Assembly (NCBI GenBank): GCA_903933475.1
Contig: CAIZKE010000351.1
Coordinates: forward strand, 1 to 5,953
DNA from: an uncultured Alphaproteobacteria bacterium
Lineage (GTDB): Bacteria; Pseudomonadota; Alphaproteobacteria; Caulobacterales; Caulobacteraceae
Direction: 5' to 3'
DNA: 5,953 nt
Positions 5,479-5,953 of the stretch are shown piece by piece. Positions within the stretch are counted from its first letter, which is position 1. The number at the start of each line of letters is the position of its first letter. The notes under the pieces are model-generated. The model was given only the letters and a program-made list of their open reading frames with translations, did no database searches and was not told the DNA's origin. The position numbers and the translations under genes are program-made.

Positions 5479-5953
5479 GCGACCCCCTGATCCTGGCCAT
5501 ACCGTCCAAGGGACGGCTAAAGGAGCAGGTCGAAGCCTGGCTCCAGGACTGCGGCCTCGGCCTCGCCATGAGCGGGGGCGATCGCGGCTACAGGGCGCGC
5601 CTGCGCGGTACCGACGGCGTTCAGGTCCGCCTGCTCTCAGCCGGCGATATCGCCGAGGCCCTTGTGGCCGGGGAGGTCCACCTGGGCGTCACCGGCGAGG
5701 ACCTCCTCGGGGAACAAGGGCCGGGGTCCGCCGAGGCGACCCTCCTGCTCCGTCCCCTCGGCTTCGGCCGGGCCGACCTCGTGGTCGCTGCCCCACGCAG
5801 CTGGCTCGACGTGTCCGTCATGTCCGACCTCGAGGACGTGGCCCATGAGCGACTTGTCCGTACCGGCCGCCGGCTGAGGGTGGCGACCAAGTACCTGGCC
5901 CAGACCCGTGAATTCTTCGCCCGCCACGGAATCGCCGATTACCGGATCGTCGA
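5475..5953 (+). CDS. hisG: ATP phosphoribosyltransferase catalytic subunit HisG, N-terminal part (cut by window end)
   Basis: The first 159 codons of HisG are present. The enzyme joins ATP and PRPP to give phosphoribosyl-ATP, the first committed step of histidine synthesis. Recognisable segments are LAIPSKGRL (7-15), LSAGDIAEAL, GVTGEDLL (71-78), LGFGRADLVVAAP (95-107) and LRVATKY (134-140), which follow the rhizobial short-form HisG pattern closely. The PRPP-binding loop and C-terminus lie beyond the window. The short form, which lacks its own regulatory domain, is inferred from the adjacent hisZ and this similarity, not from a visible end. The start ATG 5475 overlaps the hisZ stop by 4 nt, with GGAGG at 5463-5467 seven nt upstream, so translation is probably coupled to hisZ. 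It is the third gene of the leader-controlled unit. Confidence 0.93.
   Translation, partial: MSDPLILAIPSKGRLKEQVEAWLQDCGLGLAMSGGDRGYRARLRGTDGVQVRLLSAGDIAEALVAGEVHLGVTGEDLLGEQGPGSAEATLLLRPLGFGRADLVVAAPRSWLDVSVMSDLEDVAHERLVRTGRRLRVATKYLAQTREFFARHGIADYRIV

Overview
The window is very GC-rich with tightly packed genes on the + strand. The histidyl-tRNA synthetase is of the alphaproteobacterial type, and hisS-hisZ-hisG are joined by 4-nt overlaps. Two putative promoters resemble the Caulobacter housekeeping pattern (TTGAC-like, 13-14 nt, GCTA-like). The source is most likely an alphaproteobacterium, plausibly Caulobacteraceae (Caulobacter/Phenylobacterium/Brevundimonas). That placement is inferred, not searched.

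Layout: (1) 1-99 is the C-terminal tail of glucose-6-phosphate isomerase (pgi). (2) 100-188 is a short intergenic stretch with a good promoter candidate. (3) 189-2611 is a two-gene operon, an ANL-family acyl-CoA ligase followed 20 nt later by a classical short-chain dehydrogenase. They probably activate and then oxidise or reduce a carboxylic acid whose identity cannot be read here. (4) 2612-2833 is a regulatory intergenic region holding an upstream hairpin, a promoter candidate and a 25-codon ORF with five His codons among seven (His-His-His-Gly-Leu-His-His). That ORF is followed by competing RNA stems, the last of which can mask the hisS ribosome-binding site. (5) 2834-5953 is hisS-hisZ-hisG, with hisG cut by the window end.

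The third transcription unit appears to be a histidine-responsive operon. HisG with its regulatory subunit HisZ (a HisRS paralogue) catalyses the first step of histidine synthesis, and HisRS charges tRNA-His. The leader peptide would sense charged tRNA-His and adjust both production and charging. The 503-residue HisRS contains no histidine at all, while the two proteins just upstream average about 2.4% His. The RNA thus goes from a leader with 20% His codons to a 503-codon gene with none, as expected if hisS must be translated during histidine starvation. The leader/attenuator and the His-free HisRS are the most interesting content of the window. No mobile element, CRISPR array, tRNA or rRNA was seen.
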